From NCBI GenBank assembly GCA_965116465.1, contig OZ220687.1, positions 248,001 to 312,000 on the forward strand: 64,000 nucleotides of DNA, given 5' to 3'. This DNA comes from VXNF01 sp965116465 (GTDB lineage Bacteria; Actinomycetota; Acidimicrobiia; Acidimicrobiales; CATQHL01). Below the pieces are notes generated by a model. That model saw nothing but the letters and a program-made list of their open reading frames with translations. It did no database searches and was not told the origin of the DNA. Within the stretch, counting starts at the first letter, position 1; each line of letters opens with the position of its first letter. The translations under genes were made by a program, and so were the position numbers. Of this stretch, positions 35,006 through 44,132 are shown piece after piece.

Positions 35006-35884
35006 ATGAGATTCGCCAACGTGTCCGGGCGCGCCTCCCTGGTGCTGGAGGGCCGGGCGGTCGACATCGCCGAGGCCTCGGGCGGCGCCCTGAACTCGGA
35101 TCCGATGATGACGGCCGACTTGGCGAACCATGCGGAGCTCGGGGCGCTGGCCGCCGACGTCGATCCGGCGGGCTGGCCCGAACTGCGGGAGGCCGATCTG
35201 GGGCCGCCCGTTCCCCGGCCCGGCAAGATCATCGCCCTCGCCCTCAACTACCGCACCCACGCGGAGGAGGCCGGACTGGCGATCCCCACCGAACCGCACG
35301 TCATGGCCAAGTTCCCCACCTGCATCTGCGGCCCCGGCGACGACGTGCCGATTCTCGACCTGGAGATGGTGGACTACGAGGTGGAGTTGGTGCTGGCAGT
35401 GGGGCGGCGCTGCAAGGGGGTGGCCGCGGCCGGCGCCTGGAGCCACATCTCGGGCCTCACCTGCGGCAACGACGTCAGCGACCGCAACGAGCAGTTCCGC
35501 CCGCCCGTGCGCCAGTTCTCCCTCGCCAAGAGCTACGACGCCTTCGGGCCCATCGGGCCCACCATGATCACGCCCGACGAGGTTCGCTACCCCTACGACC
35601 TTGCGCTGAGCTGCCGGGTGGACGGCGAGGTGCGCCAGCAGGCCCGCACCAGCGACTTCATCTTCGACGTGGGCTACCTCATGGCCTGGCTGTCGCGCTA
35701 CGTCACCCTGGAGGTCGGCGACCTGATCTTCACCGGCACGCCCGGCGGCGTGGGCGACTCCATGGACCCGCCGACGTACCTGCGCGACGGCCAGGTGGTG
35801 GAGGTGGAGATCGAGGGAATCGGCACGCTGCGCAACCGGTTCGTCACCGGCTCGGGGGCCGGCACAGGGGCCGGGGAGGGCTGA
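35006..35884 (+). CDS. FAH-family hydrolase/isomerase, second copy
   Basis: The 292-residue protein has the FAH core: PRPGKIIALALNYRTHAEEA, metal-binding Glu residues in VDYEVELVLAVGRRCK, GNDVSDRN and a C-terminal FTGTPGGVGDSMDPPTYL. It probably processes the ring-cleavage product of the upstream dioxygenase (hydrolysis, decarboxylation or tautomerisation). The ATG has GAGGAGG 7 bp upstream. It is only distantly similar to the copy at 17142, so the two probably have different substrates. Confidence 0.87.
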   Translation: MRFANVSGRASLVLEGRAVDIAEASGGALNSDPMMTADLANHAELGALAADVDPAGWPELREADLGPPVPRPGKIIALALNYRTHAEEAGLAIPTEPHVMAKFPTCICGPGDDVPILDLEMVDYEVELVLAVGRRCKGVAAAGAWSHISGLTCGNDVSDRNEQFRPPVRQFSLAKSYDAFGPIGPTMITPDEVRYPYDLALSCRVDGEVRQQARTSDFIFDVGYLMAWLSRYVTLEVGDLIFTGTPGGVGDSMDPPTYLRDGQVVEVEIEGIGTLRNRFVTGSGAGTGAGEG

Positions 35885-35887
35885 GCC

Positions 35888-36259
35888 GTGCGGGTGATCG
35901 TCGGCGGTGACAGGAGTTCCACCTACGGGGGCCTGTTCACCGGCCGCGTGGAGTTGGAGATGCTGCACGCCACCGAGGGCGACGACGAGCCCGACACCGC
36001 CCACGTGCACTTCGGCGACGGGGCGGTCACCAACTGGCACAGCCATCCCGGCGGGCAGTTGATCTACGTGGCGGCGGGCCGCGGCCGCGTCGGCACCGAC
36101 GCCGACGGCGCCGTGTCGCTGGAACCCGGAACGCTGGTGGTGGCCCCGCCGAACGAGCGCCACTGGCACGGCGCCGCGCCCGGTGACGACTGCACGCTGC
36201 TGTGCGTCACCTGGGGCACGACCCGCTGGACCGACGAGGCACCCGACCTCGGTGACTGA
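35888..36259 (+). CDS. Single-domain cupin protein
   Basis: The 123-residue cupin carries motif 1 (NWHSHPGGQLIYVAAGRGRV, with two His and a Gln where Glu is usual) and motif 2 (PGTLVVAPPNERHWHGA). It probably binds a metal. It may act as a small dioxygenase, an isomerase or a sensor. It begins with GTG 3 bp after the FAH-family stop and overlaps the FAD monooxygenase start by 8 bp, so the three are co-translated. Confidence 0.85.
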   Translation: MRVIVGGDRSSTYGGLFTGRVELEMLHATEGDDEPDTAHVHFGDGAVTNWHSHPGGQLIYVAAGRGRVGTDADGAVSLEPGTLVVAPPNERHWHGAAPGDDCTLLCVTWGTTRWTDEAPDLGD

Positions 36260-37667
36260 CCGCGGCCCCGAGGTGGCCATCGTCGGCTACGGGCCGGTGG
36301 GGGCCACGCTGGCGAACCTGCTGGGCCAAGCCGGCATCGAGACCTTCGTGTACGAGCGCTCGACCGAGCCGTACCCGCTGCCGCGCGCGTGTCACCTGGA
36401 CGCCGAGGTCATGCGGATCTTCCAGAACATCGGCCTGGGCGACGCGGTGGGAGCGCTCGTCGAACCCAGCAGAGGCATGCTCTTCGTGGATGCCGCCGGT
36501 CGACCGCTGTTCGACTACGAGGACTTCGTGCGCGACCCCATCCTGGGCTGGCACGAGGACTACGTCTTCATCCAGCCCGAGTTGGACGCCGCCCTGCGGC
36601 GGGGGGCCGAGCGCTTCGACTGCGTGGACGTGCGCCTCGGCGTCGAGGTGAACAACTGGCAGGCGCTGCCGGGCCGCTGGGTGGTGGCCTGCGACGGGGC
36701 CACCAGCAGTTGCCGCCGGCAGGCCGGCATCGACTTCGTGGACCTGGGCTACGACCAGCGCTGGCTGGTGGTGGACGTGATGCTGCGCCGGGCGGTGGCG
36801 CTGCCCGACATCATCCATCAGGTCTGCGACCCCCTCCGGCCCGCCACGTTCGTGCCCTCGGCGCGCAACCATCGCCGCTGGGAGTTCCGCCTGCGCGACG
36901 GCGAGGGTGACGAGGAGGTCAGCGCGCCGGAGAACGTGTGGCGCCTGCTGGCCCCCTGGCTGCGGCCCGGCGACGGCGACCTCGTGCGCGCGGCGGTGTA
37001 CGGCTTCCATGCCACCGTCGCTGAGACCTGGCGCCGGGGACGGCTGCTGCTGGCCGGCGACGCCGCCCACCAGATGCCGCCCTTCATGGGCCAGGGCATG
37101 TGCTCGGGCATCCGGGACGCCGCCAACCTGGCCTGGAAGCTGCGCGCCGTGCTGCGTGGCGGCGCCCCCGAGTCGCTGCTGGACAGTTACGAGGCCGAGC
37201 GGCGGCCGCACGTCGAGCGCTGCATCGAATTGTCCATCGAGGCGGGCCGGCTGCTCGACGAGCCGGCCTTCCCCGAACCCGACAGCGACGACGGGGAGCG
37301 CTGGTCACGCCTGCCGCCTCTCACCGGGCTCTTCCAGGGCGCCGGCCGTCCCGCTCCGTTCCCCGTCGGCCACCAGGCCCGCCAGCCGACCGTGGAGGCC
37401 GGCGGGCTGCGGCGCCTGCTGGACGACGTCGCAGGTCCCGACTGGTACCTCCTGAGCGACGGACCGGCCGGCGGCGGCGGCCTGGCGCGGGTGCTGGACG
37501 CCACCACCCTCGGCGATCCCGACGGCTGGCTGGCGAGGCTCCTGGGCGGCCGGGCCGCGGTGCTGATCCGCCCCGACCGCTACGTCTACGGCACCGCGGC
37601 GACCGCCGGCGACGTGGCGGCCCTGCTCGACGACGCCCGCCGGCGGATCGGACTGCCGCCCGCCTGA
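36252..37667 (+). CDS. FAD-dependent aromatic hydroxylase, MhpA-like
   Basis: The 471-residue class A flavin monooxygenase has the ADP-binding GYGPVGATLANLLGQAG, the DG motif VACDGATSSCRRQAG and the second FAD motif LAGDAAHQMPPFMGQGMCSG. The pattern is nearest to 3-(3-hydroxyphenyl)propionate and related phenol hydroxylases. It would add the second hydroxyl that makes a catechol for the HpaD-like enzyme. It is shorter than MhpA (about 550), with a reduced C-terminal thioredoxin-like domain. The GTG start overlaps the cupin gene. Confidence 0.88.
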   Translation: MTDRGPEVAIVGYGPVGATLANLLGQAGIETFVYERSTEPYPLPRACHLDAEVMRIFQNIGLGDAVGALVEPSRGMLFVDAAGRPLFDYEDFVRDPILGWHEDYVFIQPELDAALRRGAERFDCVDVRLGVEVNNWQALPGRWVVACDGATSSCRRQAGIDFVDLGYDQRWLVVDVMLRRAVALPDIIHQVCDPLRPATFVPSARNHRRWEFRLRDGEGDEEVSAPENVWRLLAPWLRPGDGDLVRAAVYGFHATVAETWRRGRLLLAGDAAHQMPPFMGQGMCSGIRDAANLAWKLRAVLRGGAPESLLDSYEAERRPHVERCIELSIEAGRLLDEPAFPEPDSDDGERWSRLPPLTGLFQGAGRPAPFPVGHQARQPTVEAGGLRRLLDDVAGPDWYLLSDGPAGGGGLARVLDATTLGDPDGWLARLLGGRAAVLIRPDRYVYGTAATAGDVAALLDDARRRIGLPPA

Positions 37668-37685
37668 GGGATCGAACGCCGCGGC

Positions 37686-38954
37686 TCAGCCTGCGGCGAT
37701 CCGCAGCGGCAGGCGCTTCAGGCCGTTGATGAAGTTGGAGCGCACCCGGGTGACCTCCCCGCACACCTCCAGGCGCAGGTTCCTGGCGAGCAACTCCTCC
37801 AGGAACACGCGCACCTCCAGGCGGGCCAGCCACGACCCCAGGCAGAAGTGCGGCCCGCCCCCGCCGAAGGTGACGTGGCGGTTGGGGTCGCGGCCCAGAT
37901 CCAGCGTGTGGGGGTCGGCGAAGACCTCCTCGTCGTAGTTGGCCGACAGGTACCAGGTCACGACCTTGTCCCCCGCCGCCACGGGAACCCCGGCGATCTC
38001 GGTGTCGGCCACGGCCGTGCGGCGGAAATGGATCTGCGGGGAGGCGTAGCGCAGGACCTCCTCGACGGCGGTGGTCAGCAGGTCCGAGTCGGTGCGCAGG
38101 CGCGCCAACTCGTCGGGGCGCTCGGCGAGCGCCAGGGCGCCACCGTTGAGCGCATGGCGGGTCGTCTCGTTGCCGGCGATGACCAGCAGGAGGAACAGCG
38201 TGTTGAAGTTCTGCGGCGACAGCTCGTCGGCGGCCACCAGCAGCGACACCACGTCATCGGCCGGGTGACGGCGCTTGGTGTCGGCGAGCTGCCGGGCGTA
38301 GGCGAACACCCTCTCCGACGTGGGGCTGCGGAACGGCAGGAGCCGGTACGGGTCGGTGTCCTCCCTGTCGAAGACCACCTCGGAGTAGTCGGGGTCGGCG
38401 TGATAGATGATCCGGTCGGCCCACTCGAAGAGACCGGCGGTGTCGCGGTCGGGCACGCCGAGGATGCGGCTGATCATCAGGATCGGCAGCGGGCGGGCGA
38501 CGGCGCCCACGAACTCCACCTCGGCGCCGGCGCCGTTGGCCCCGGCCCCGGCCAGCGCCCCCTCGAGGACCCGCGCCATGATCTCCCGGGCGTCGCCGGC
38601 CCACCGGTCGATGCTGCGGCGGGTGAAGTTGCGCGACACCATGCGGCGCAGCCGGGTGTGCTCGGGAGGGTCGGTCTCCAGCATGGTGCGCCGGGCCTCG
38701 CGGGCCTCGGGGTCGCGCTCGAGCTCCTCCAGCTCGGTGCCGCCGACCTGGGAGGAGAACGTCTCGTGGTCGCGATGGACCGCCACGAGGTCGGCCCAGC
38801 GGGTCACCGCCCAGAAGCCGGCATTGTCATCCGGCTCGGGGTGCCAGGCCACCGGCATCTCCCGCCGCAGGCGGGCGAACGCCGCGTGCGGGATGGCCTG
38901 CTCGTAGACGTCGTGACTGCAGATGTCGACCGGCGAGAGCGGCTCTCTTGTCAC
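37686..38954 (-). CDS. Cytochrome P450
   Basis: The 422-residue P450 has IAGNETTR (259-266), ExxR at 299-302 in EEVLR and the heme loop FGGGGPHFCLG with axial Cys371. It is clearly related to the P450s at 14934 and 24674, with near-identical motif spacing. GTG 38954 overlaps the stop of the upstream amidotransferase-like gene (GTGA), so a P450 and a glutaminase-fold hydrolase are made together. This unusual pairing supports a link between oxidation and gamma-glutamyl chemistry. Confidence 0.92.
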   Translation of the reverse strand: MTREPLSPVDICSHDVYEQAIPHAAFARLRREMPVAWHPEPDDNAGFWAVTRWADLVAVHRDHETFSSQVGGTELEELERDPEAREARRTMLETDPPEHTRLRRMVSRNFTRRSIDRWAGDAREIMARVLEGALAGAGANGAGAEVEFVGAVARPLPILMISRILGVPDRDTAGLFEWADRIIYHADPDYSEVVFDREDTDPYRLLPFRSPTSERVFAYARQLADTKRRHPADDVVSLLVAADELSPQNFNTLFLLLVIAGNETTRHALNGGALALAERPDELARLRTDSDLLTTAVEEVLRYASPQIHFRRTAVADTEIAGVPVAAGDKVVTWYLSANYDEEVFADPHTLDLGRDPNRHVTFGGGGPHFCLGSWLARLEVRVFLEELLARNLRLEVCGEVTRVRSNFINGLKRLPLRIAAG

Positions 38955-39646
38955 GAACCCGCGACGTCCTCGAGGAACCAGTCCACCAGCCGCTGCGTGC
39001 GCCGGGCAGCCGTGGGTTCGATCCGGGCCGTCTCGGCGGCCAGGGCATCGGTGTCGATGCCGTGGGCGCGCAGCTCGTCGGCCCCGAACCCGATCCATTC
39101 GGCGAGGAGCTCGCCGTCCACCTCGGGATGGAACTGCAAACCCAGGCTCCGGCCCTTGCGGAAGGCCTGCGGACCGTTGCCGTTGCGGGCGATCTCGGTG
39201 GCTCCGGTGGGGACCGTGAAGCGGTCGTAGTGCCACTGGAACCACGGCCCCGGCGGGAGCCCGTCAGGCTCGTCGGTGTCGACGCTCAGCCAGCCGAACT
39301 CGGGGACCGGCGCCCGCGAGACCGTGCCGCCCAGGGCTGCGGACAGCACCTGACCCCCGAAGCACGCCCCCAGCACGGCGCTGCCCCCGTCGTGCGCCCG
39401 GCGGACGAAATCCAGCTCGCGGTGGATCCAGGTGCCGATCGTGGTGTCGTCGTACACCGACCAGATGGCGCCGAGAACCACGATCACGTCGTAGTCGCCG
39501 GGGTCGGGGAACTCCCGGTCGCTGACGGGATTCGTGACGTCGGCGACCACCCGGAATGGCTCCAACTCGACGCCCCGGCTCTCCATGGCCTTGCCGATCA
39601 GCGCGGCATGCCCGGTCGGGTCGTGCTCGACCGCCAACCCCTTCAC
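38951..39646 (-). CDS. Class I glutamine-amidotransferase-like protein (GMP-synthase-like)
   Basis: The 231-residue protein is a stand-alone class I GATase domain with nucleophile Cys95 in LGACFGGQVLS and the His173/Glu175 pair in LQFHPEV; the triad is complete. Stand-alone members include gamma-glutamyl hydrolases such as PuuD and the AtdA2/TdnT proteins of aniline operons. The start is GTG 39646. The gene is coupled to the P450 downstream. Together with the GS-like ligase at the other end of the island it suggests glutamylation followed by deglutamylation. Confidence 0.85.
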   Translation of the reverse strand: MKGLAVEHDPTGHAALIGKAMESRGVELEPFRVVADVTNPVSDREFPDPGDYDVIVVLGAIWSVYDDTTIGTWIHRELDFVRRAHDGGSAVLGACFGGQVLSAALGGTVSRAPVPEFGWLSVDTDEPDGLPPGPWFQWHYDRFTVPTGATEIARNGNGPQAFRKGRSLGLQFHPEVDGELLAEWIGFGADELRAHGIDTDALAAETARIEPTAARRTQRLVDWFLEDVAGS

Positions 39647-39686
39647 CGCCGCATCATACCGGCGCCCATCGGGCAGCCCGGTCCGG

Positions 39687-39800
39687 GATCAGCGGTGTCC
39701 GGTCGGGGGCCGGCGTGCCGATCGGAGATCAGCGGTGTCCGGTCGGGGGCCGGCGTGCCGATCGGAGATCAGCGGTGTCCGGTCGGGGGCCGGCGTGCCG
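39687..39800. repeat. Three tandem 40-bp repeats, non-coding
   Basis: Two full copies and a 34-bp third copy of a 40-bp unit lie between the amidotransferase-like gene and priA. The unit starts GATCAGCGGTGTCCGGTCGG and contains GGGGGCCGGCGTGCCG. The copies are identical over the compared length, so the duplication is recent. No spacers separate them. They lie just upstream of the GTG of the minus-strand amidotransferase gene, where a promoter would be expected. Confidence 0.9.
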
Positions 39801-39908
39801 TTTGCTCCTTCGCGCAGGCGCAAGGCGTCGCAAATCGGCCCCCCGGCCCCCTCCCTCGGTTGTTGGTCTGTCCAGGGTTGCGGTGCGGGACCGGGCGGTG
39901 CTCGAAGC

Positions 39909-41744
39909 TCAGAGGCGGAGTGGGTCGATGGCGAGGCGGAGGCGGCCCGGGGGACGTTCGACGTCTGCGAGGGCGTCGAGGAGATGATCCCGATCGGCTG
40001 CCCGGACGACCCAGCGGTTCTCTCCCAGTTCGGAGACTTCGAGGCCGAGTGGGCGACCCAGCCGCTCCACGTAGGCGCCGGCGGCCGCGCCGGCGATCTC
40101 GGCGAGGGCACTGAACGGGGGGAAGCCGAGCTGTTGCCGCAGATCGCGGTCGTGGCTGCTGAGCAGTTCCGGGTCGGCGGCGCGGGCGGACTCCAGGACC
40201 GGGTGGTCGGGCTGGCGGGTCTGCACCAGGATCCTCCCGGCGCCGCTGCGGGGACCGGCGAGGCGGGCGGCGCGGGCCAGCAGCGCCATGGCCTGCTCGT
40301 TCGCCCGGTAGCGCGTTGCCGAGAGTTCCTGGTCGAAGTCCAGGAACGCCACCAGGTCAGCCTCGCCGGCGCGGTGCAGCGCCGCCTCGGTACCGATCAC
40401 CACCCGGGAGGCGGTGTACTCGGGCTCTGCCGATGAGCGAGCGGGACCGCTGACCTCGGTCACCTGCTCGCCGAGCAGCACCTCCAACTCGTCCCGGAGT
40501 TTGGTGACACCGGGGCGCAGGGTCTTCAGGCGAGTGGCGCCACAGCCCGAACACACTCGCGGCCGCCGCTCGCCGCAGCGCAGGCAGTCGAAGCCACCGG
40601 CGTCGCCGCTCTCGCCGACCGCCGCCCCGCAGGAATCACAGACCACCAGATCGCCACAGCTCGTGCAGGCCAGCAGCCGTGCCCGTCCCTTCCGGTTGAT
40701 CACGCAGACGGCCCGCTCGCACGTGCGGAGCCGGGTCATCAGCGGCTCGGTCAGCAGGCCGTGGCGGCCCACTTCGGGGTCGCGCTGGTCCACGACCTCC
40801 AGGTTCGGCCAGCCCTCCCTCTCGACGTGGCGAGGCAGGGTGATCTGTTCGCCGGAGGCCAGTGCCTGCGCCTCCAACGTCGGGATCGGAGACACCAGCA
40901 CGCACGGGGCGCCGTCCCGGCGGGCCCGCTCGACGGCGACCTCGCGAGCGTTCCAGGTGGGCGAGTCCTCCGCCACCAGGGCCTCGTCGTGCTCGTCGAG
41001 TACCACGACGGCGCCGAGCCGGGGCATCGGGCCGAACACCGCGGCGCGGGTGCCCACCACCACCCCGCCCCCAGCGGCCCGTTCCCAATCCTCGGGCAGC
41101 AGGGCTGCGGCGCTGCTCCGGCGGCGCACCCAGCCGGCCAAGCGCACCGCCTCGGCGACCTGCGGCGCCATCAGCAGCACCTCGCCGCGCCGCAGGGCCG
41201 CAGCCAGCAGCGGACCCCGATCGCCGGCAGGGGGAATGCGCACGACCGACACCGCCGAGTCGAGGGAGGCCTCCCAGATCGCTTCTGTGCCGGTACCGGT
41301 CGGGGCGCCGGCGGCCGCCGGAAGCGACCGGTGCGCCCCGGTCCGGGGCACGGCCTCGACGACGCGGGGCGGCGAGGCCGTCCCATAGAAGGTGGCGCGC
41401 CGGCCGGCCCAGCGCCGGGCCGCCCAGCGGGCCAGCTCCAGCACCTCAGCGGGCGGGCCGACCCCGACCAGCTTGGCGAGCGGCTGCAGATCCGCGCCGT
41501 ACTCCGCCGCGGTGTCCCGGCCTTCCCCGAGCCGGGACCCCGGCTGCGACTCCGCCGTGCGGGGCCGTCGCTCCGCCTCAGGGTCCAAGGCTGTGACCCA
41601 GCCGCCGACCCGGCGGCCCTTCAGGGTCACCCGCACCATCGTGCCGACGACCAGCCGCGCCGCTCGGCCATCGGCATGCCACGCCTCGGGAACCGAGTAG
41701 TCGAACTCCCGGTCCAGGGCGACGACGTCGGTGAGCACCCGCAC
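39909..41744 (-). CDS. priA: Probable replication restart protein PriA (helicase-degenerate actinobacterial type)
   Basis: The 611-residue protein has the N-terminal DNA-binding domain (FDYSVPEAW, VRVTLKGRRVGGWV), a helicase-like core and the zinc cluster (CTSCGDLVVCDSCGAAVG, then CLRCGERRPRVCSGCG). The Walker A motif that should precede EVLLMAPQ is absent (PPAGDRGPLL instead) and the DEEH box is LDEHDEAL. Actinobacterial PriA is known to lack ATPase motifs. The first possible start after metK is GTG 41744. It follows metK on the same strand, the usual actinobacterial order. Confidence 0.9.
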   Translation of the reverse strand: MRVLTDVVALDREFDYSVPEAWHADGRAARLVVGTMVRVTLKGRRVGGWVTALDPEAERRPRTAESQPGSRLGEGRDTAAEYGADLQPLAKLVGVGPPAEVLELARWAARRWAGRRATFYGTASPPRVVEAVPRTGAHRSLPAAAGAPTGTGTEAIWEASLDSAVSVVRIPPAGDRGPLLAAALRRGEVLLMAPQVAEAVRLAGWVRRRSSAAALLPEDWERAAGGGVVVGTRAAVFGPMPRLGAVVVLDEHDEALVAEDSPTWNAREVAVERARRDGAPCVLVSPIPTLEAQALASGEQITLPRHVEREGWPNLEVVDQRDPEVGRHGLLTEPLMTRLRTCERAVCVINRKGRARLLACTSCGDLVVCDSCGAAVGESGDAGGFDCLRCGERRPRVCSGCGATRLKTLRPGVTKLRDELEVLLGEQVTEVSGPARSSAEPEYTASRVVIGTEAALHRAGEADLVAFLDFDQELSATRYRANEQAMALLARAARLAGPRSGAGRILVQTRQPDHPVLESARAADPELLSSHDRDLRQQLGFPPFSALAEIAGAAAGAYVERLGRPLGLEVSELGENRWVVRAADRDHLLDALADVERPPGRLRLAIDPLRL

Positions 41745-41812
41745 GACCCGCGGGCCGCGCCGGGGCGGGGGTTCGGGCTCGGTTGGCGGCGATTGCCGGG
41801 TGGGCGTGCGGC

Positions 41813-43003
41813 TCAGAGGCCGAGTTCCGATCGCAGATCGTGGACCCGGTCGGTGCGCTCCCAGGTGAACTCGTCGCGCTCCCGGCCGAAGTGGCCGTAA
41901 GCGGCGGTGGCGCCGAAGATCGGCCGCAGCAGGTCGAGTTCGCGGATGATGGCAGCGGGCCGCAGGTCGAACACCTCGCGGACGGCCGGCGCCAGCCTGG
42001 CAGGATCGACGTGGTGCGTCCCGAAGGCGTCGACCATGAGCGACACCGGCTGCGGCTTGCCGATGGCGTAGGAGACCTGGATCTCGCAACGCTCGGCCGC
42101 TCCGGCGGCCACGAGATTCTTCGCCGCCCAGCGGGCCGCGTACGATCCCGAGCGGTCGACCTTGGTGGGGTCCTTGCCGCTGAAGGCGCCGCCGCCGTGG
42201 CGGGCCATGCCGCCGTAGGTGTCCACGATGATCTTGCGCCCGGTGAGGCCGGCGTCGGCGGTCGGGCCGCCGGTCACGAACCGTCCAGCCGGGTTGACGA
42301 GAACGCGCGGATCCGCCACGTCGAGCGTGCCACCGGTGCCCTCGGCGGCCGCCTCGAGCACAGGCCGCACGACATGCTCGCAGACGTCGTCCTCAAGCGT
42401 CTCGGGTCCGACCCAGTCGGCGTGCTGGACCGAGGCGACGACCGTCTCGACAGCCACAGGCACCGTCCCGTCGTAACGCACGCTCACCTGTACCTTGCCG
42501 TCGGGACGCAGATAGGGCGGCGTGTCGGCCCGGCGCATCTCGGCGAGCCGCTCCGCCAGCCGGTGCGCCAGGTTGATCGGCAGCGGCATGAGCACGTCGG
42601 TCTCGGTGCAGGCGAACCCGAAGACGAGTCCCGAGTCGCCGGCGCCGATGCCGTCGGGGTCGTCGGGCGCCCCGCGGTCCACCGCTTCGGCGATGGCCGA
42701 GGACTGCTCGCCGATGGCCTGCAGCACACCGCAAGCCATGCCGTCGAAACCCCCGTCACTGCGGTCGTAGCCGATGCCGCAGATGGTCTCGCGCACGATC
42801 GCGGGGATGTCGACCCAGGCCTCGGTGCGGATCTCGCCGCCCACCACGCACAACCCCGACGTGAGGAAGGTCTCGCAGGCCACGCGGCTGTGCGGATCCT
42901 TGGCGATGAGGGCGTCGAGGACGGCGTCGGAGATCTGGTCGGCCATCTTGTCGGGATGGCCCTCGGTGACGGATTCCGACGTGAAGATGTACGTGGGGCT
43001 CAC
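41813..43003 (-). CDS. metK: S-adenosylmethionine synthetase
   Basis: MetK makes SAM from methionine and ATP. The 396-residue product has FTSESVTEGHPDKMADQISD, the GAGDSGLVFGFAC region of signature 1 (GAGDQG type) and the P-loop-like GGGAFSGKDPTKVDRSGSYA. A GTG start follows GGAGGAG; a five-codon frame (MIEAL) between them ends at a TGA that overlaps the start, so coupling is possible. A TATACT box lies about 80 bp upstream. The usual neighbour coaBC is 5.2 kb away because of intervening genes. Confidence 0.97.
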   Translation of the reverse strand: MSPTYIFTSESVTEGHPDKMADQISDAVLDALIAKDPHSRVACETFLTSGLCVVGGEIRTEAWVDIPAIVRETICGIGYDRSDGGFDGMACGVLQAIGEQSSAIAEAVDRGAPDDPDGIGAGDSGLVFGFACTETDVLMPLPINLAHRLAERLAEMRRADTPPYLRPDGKVQVSVRYDGTVPVAVETVVASVQHADWVGPETLEDDVCEHVVRPVLEAAAEGTGGTLDVADPRVLVNPAGRFVTGGPTADAGLTGRKIIVDTYGGMARHGGGAFSGKDPTKVDRSGSYAARWAAKNLVAAGAAERCEIQVSYAIGKPQPVSLMVDAFGTHHVDPARLAPAVREVFDLRPAAIIRELDLLRPIFGATAAYGHFGRERDEFTWERTDRVHDLRSELGL

Positions 43004-43232
43004 AGTGCCTCGATCATCTCCTCCGGCGGTGGTGCGCCGCTATCCGTCCTGCTGTGTTGCGATCCGTCCCCCGTCGGCGGCGAGTATACCGGCTGGCCCT
43101 CCCGAGGCTCCGAGCGGCCGCGAGCCGCCCCGACCGGCGTGGCGCTCGGACAACCTGCAGCGTTCCCGGCGCTGTTGCCGGCAGGAGGTGCAGCGCACAC
43201 AATGGCAGCGTGCGAGCACCGATGGCGGCGGG

Positions 43233-44039
43233 ATGATCGACCAGGATCGCCAGCCGATCGCCTGGCGGGAGAACGGCGCAGGACCTCCAGTGATCTTCCT
43301 GCACGGCCTGGGCGGCACCCGCACCGCCTGGGACCCCCAACTGCGCGCCCTGGGCTCCCAGTTCCGCTGCATCGCCTGGGACATGCCGGGCTACGGGGCG
43401 TCCGATCCACCGACACAACTCACCTTCCCCGCCATTGCGGACAGCCTCGCCGGCCTGCTCGACACCCTCGACATCGAATCCGCCGACCTGGTGGGTCTGT
43501 CGTTCGGCGGCATGCACGCGCTCCACACGGCGATCCGGCACCCCCGGCGGGTGCGACGCCTCGTGCTCGCCGACACGAGCCCGGCCTTCGGCCTGGACGG
43601 AACAGCACCGGAGGCATGGAAGGCCACCCGGCTGGCGCCGCTCGAGGCCGGACTGGCGCCGGCCGACTTCGCCGGGAGCGTCCTGGACGCGATCTCCGCG
43701 AAGCCGCTCGCGCCGACCGTTCGCAGCCAACTCGTGGCGTCATTCGGCCGGATCTCCCCGGCAGCTCTCCGGGCGGCCGTGGAGTGCCTCCCCCACCACG
43801 ACGTGCGGGGCGCCCTCGGCCGCATCGACGCTCCGGCACTGGTCATCGTCGGCGAAGCCGACCGCGAGACCCCGGTGGCGTACGCCGAGGCGCTGGCAGC
43901 CGGACTGGCCGACGCGACTCTCGAGGTACTCGAGGGGGTCGGTCACCTCTCCCCCGCCGAGGCCCCGGAGCGGTTCAACCAACTCGTGGGCGACTTCCTC
44001 AGCCGACCCGACGCACCGTCGGCCACAACAGAGCGGTGA
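43233..44039 (+). CDS. Alpha/beta hydrolase, NicD-like (N-formylmaleamate deformylase candidate)
   Basis: The 268-residue hydrolase has the oxyanion motif FLHGLGGTRTAWD, nucleophile Ser90 in VGLSFGGMHA, Asp210 in VGEADRETP and His238 in GVGHLSPAEAP. By sequence alone it could be a PcaD-type enol-lactone hydrolase or another esterase. Its partner 93 bp downstream is a strong NicX homologue, and NicD, which removes formate from the NicX product, is an alpha/beta hydrolase of the same length. That makes the deformylase role attractive but unproven. Confidence 0.8.
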   Translation: MIDQDRQPIAWRENGAGPPVIFLHGLGGTRTAWDPQLRALGSQFRCIAWDMPGYGASDPPTQLTFPAIADSLAGLLDTLDIESADLVGLSFGGMHALHTAIRHPRRVRRLVLADTSPAFGLDGTAPEAWKATRLAPLEAGLAPADFAGSVLDAISAKPLAPTVRSQLVASFGRISPAALRAAVECLPHHDVRGALGRIDAPALVIVGEADRETPVAYAEALAAGLADATLEVLEGVGHLSPAEAPERFNQLVGDFLSRPDAPSATTER

Positions 44040-44132
44040 GGTCACCAGGGGCACCCGGCCGGCCCCCTCGGCGCCCTCGGCGCCCTCGCCGCCGGGCCGA
44101 ATCGTCGGCCAAAATGGAGCAGTGATGTCAAC

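Noticed and set aside
39687..39800. CRISPR-like short repeat array
   Set aside because: Copies are contiguous with no spacers and no cas genes are present; it is a simple tandem repeat.
41813..43003. SAM riboswitch upstream of metK
   Set aside because: No recognisable SAM aptamer core was found in the 200 bp before metK, only a TATACT promoter candidate.
43004..43018. Five-codon ORF (MIEAL) overlapping the metK start as a regulatory leader peptide
   Set aside because: It is too short to judge, and its Shine-Dalgarno abuts its own ATG without spacing; it is noted under metK only.
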